64,000 bases of DNA, taken from Arenibacter nanhaiticus. Lineage in GTDB: Bacteria; Bacteroidota; Bacteroidia; Flavobacteriales; Flavobacteriaceae. Numbering within the stretch: the first letter of the stretch is position 1; every line of letters begins with the position of its first letter. The notes beneath the pieces are model-generated. The model ran no database searches and was not told the DNA's origin. It saw nothing but the letters and a program-made list of their open reading frames with translations. The stretch covers positions 128,786 to 192,785 of the forward strand of contig NZ_FQYX01000001.1 of assembly GCF_900141935.1 (NCBI RefSeq). The letters are read 5' to 3'. Positions 63,901-64,000 of the stretch are shown here, one piece after another. The translations under genes were made by a program, and so were the position numbers.

Positions 63901-64000
63901 TGCATCTTTTTTTGCAGCCATTCGTCTGGTTTTGGTTTCATGGCGTTTAGATTGGCCCTGCTGACCAAAGCCGAAGATTCCTCTAAGTTTTCAAGGGCTA
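60945..64000 (-). CDS. Very long TraB/GumN family protein, start beyond the window
   Basis: The frame is open to the window edge (codons for ALENLEESSA precede the TTG at 63968), so the gene starts outside. About 1017 residues are visible. Near the visible N-terminus VFAGIGAAHLPGKNGVLQLL and RDKGYSVKPL match the C-terminal motif of TraB/GumN proteins (GxxH-type). Everything after it, roughly 900 residues, is an extension with no recognised domain, rich in lysine, asparagine, tyrosine and serine, with segments such as FFESYYAKSYSNSIAQTKIL. Ordinary TraB/GumN proteins are about 300 residues long. A TIKI-like metalloprotease role is only a family analogy. Confidence 0.7.
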   Translation of the reverse strand, partial: ALENLEESSALVSRANLNAMKPKPDEWLQKKMQTQDVLSLLQDAYRARNLNLIDSLDQAIYTDYYLKNMLYIRNKNMIRLLDSVIQTAKVFAGIGAAHLPGKNGVLQLLRDKGYSVKPLVSKASNRGKSLKDSLERKILENEYFPQSTDDSLFSIALPNKLYPIAENSNTTYIAPDLANGSYVLVNRIPTYSFLKKDQTYSLESIDKLLYENIPGKIIEKVAIDKATYPGLDIKNQLKNGNHQRYQIYLTPLEIVIFKMSGREDYVLQYSDTIFNSIAFRDIKKHREVLSPEANDFSIEMPSVYRFTNMKRKGNRYIEGYDPETASYYFLKKATLNDFNFIESDTFELKQIQTRFYEDLELNPTYHKPTEKNLRSWANFYKKDSKKLYLQTSINTNEYFLLGVLTQDSTQANRFFNSFTTRAVNYTEQFKTVQDTAMFFSTISPVPPSKFVENSQHYHHKHSKPKPYSAFSKKTIYQNKNNEAILVTVNKSHDFLMFPNIDSVWALRKKIYAQNTFKIEKETHRTLNENTYELNLVLTDTASSRGIKIKNIVKGGLLYEVKTTIDTQNTPSRFIREFYDNFTPSDTLIGWSLLQDKTDAFFKAIRQNDSILYDGYPFIKFDKKDQDSLKYYISEFYLPDNQKYLEPFLIEKLAQLEGVDATDFFESYYAKSYSNSIAQTKILQAISKKSDEKSLALLLRLMSTDLPLVSSKQEIHNIFQPYLDSLPLAKKLFPEILDYSAIEEYKSPIFSLLAKLKTRGLIKPKKYQKYRHQILNDAKIQLKRQLGMASEQGPDTGLTPKLHDNSYEILENYAVLLYPFLKETETASFFNRLPFIKDPNIQSSFIALVAKNDEKLIHNPTVIPDGLIENLAKNPKNRLLLFNKLKAIGKLHLLPEAYRTQEAIAEALIFHRNNLTVGQDYSTLLLKKNLRYPSKEYTGYYYKVRDKDNYDNPMSLSLLVFKNSKEISASPHYFNNGFPIEDILTEKQLIELSTEQYILKDRQRAMVLKPTQFGTYVH

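Overview
The window is chromosomal DNA of a Bacteroidota bacterium, most likely a marine Flavobacteriaceae member. The evidence is Bacteroidota-type promoters (TTTG, about 20 bp, then TAnnTTTG), a CarboxypepD_reg-like outer-membrane barrel protein, a subtilase with a type IX secretion C-terminal sorting tail, a three-subunit sdhCAB, an unlinked SUF system with a DUF2480 protein, and family-typical DUF3050, DUF3078 and choice-of-anchor B proteins. No rRNA, tRNA, CRISPR array, phage or intact insertion sequence was recognised. Almost all of it looks like ordinary core genome.

Layout. 1-8 kb: the end of a class A penicillin-binding protein; scoA and scoB, split by a small four-helix-bundle (S23-type) gene that lies in an inverted-repeat-bounded insert with a decayed second copy; an aminotransferase; an orphan Vsr-like nuclease; a large outer-membrane receptor. 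8-12 kb: sdhCAB. 12-25 kb: an aspartoacylase-like peptidase, a YeiH exporter with its LysR regulator, a lipoprotein, a DUF3050 protein, an M28 peptidase, aminopeptidase P, BrnQ, a conserved CxxC mini-protein, ThiL and a choice-of-anchor B lipoprotein. 26-34.6 kb: the SUF iron-sulfur locus (sufA-B-C-D-S, a terminator, then sufE, a SufT-like gene and DUF2480 under a second promoter), then a DUF3078 protein. 35-43.6 kb: HflX, an EEP-family nuclease, a T9SS-exported subtilase, a DEDDy exonuclease, Ogt, a CNNM/CBS membrane protein and a DinB-like protein. 43.7-52.4 kb: a heme block (hemA-C-D-E, an EI24 membrane protein, hemF, a lysine-rich 59-residue ORF, a YchJ-like gene and hemB) with a divergent AraC regulator. 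52.6-64 kb: a ThuA lipoprotein, a HupE/UreJ protein with a membrane-anchored partner, an acetyltransferase, a tRNA-dihydrouridine synthase, LemA, DUF2207, a four-helix membrane protein, a DUF1460 amidase and a very long TraB/GumN-type protein cut by the window end.

How it fits together. ScoAB activates ketoacids with succinyl-CoA, and SdhCAB passes succinate electrons to the quinone pool. SUF builds the Fe-S clusters that SdhB needs, and the hem genes make tetrapyrrole for the SdhC-type cytochrome b and other hemoproteins. SUF and heme each carry their own promoter-proximal palindromes, so both look specifically regulated.

The least explained items are the repeat-bounded four-helix insert in scoAB, the paired palindromes between hemA and the AraC gene, the 59-residue ORF inside the heme operon, an 83-bp dispersed repeat present twice in opposite orientation, and the giant TraB/GumN-like protein. 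Nothing here clearly amounts to a wholly new system.
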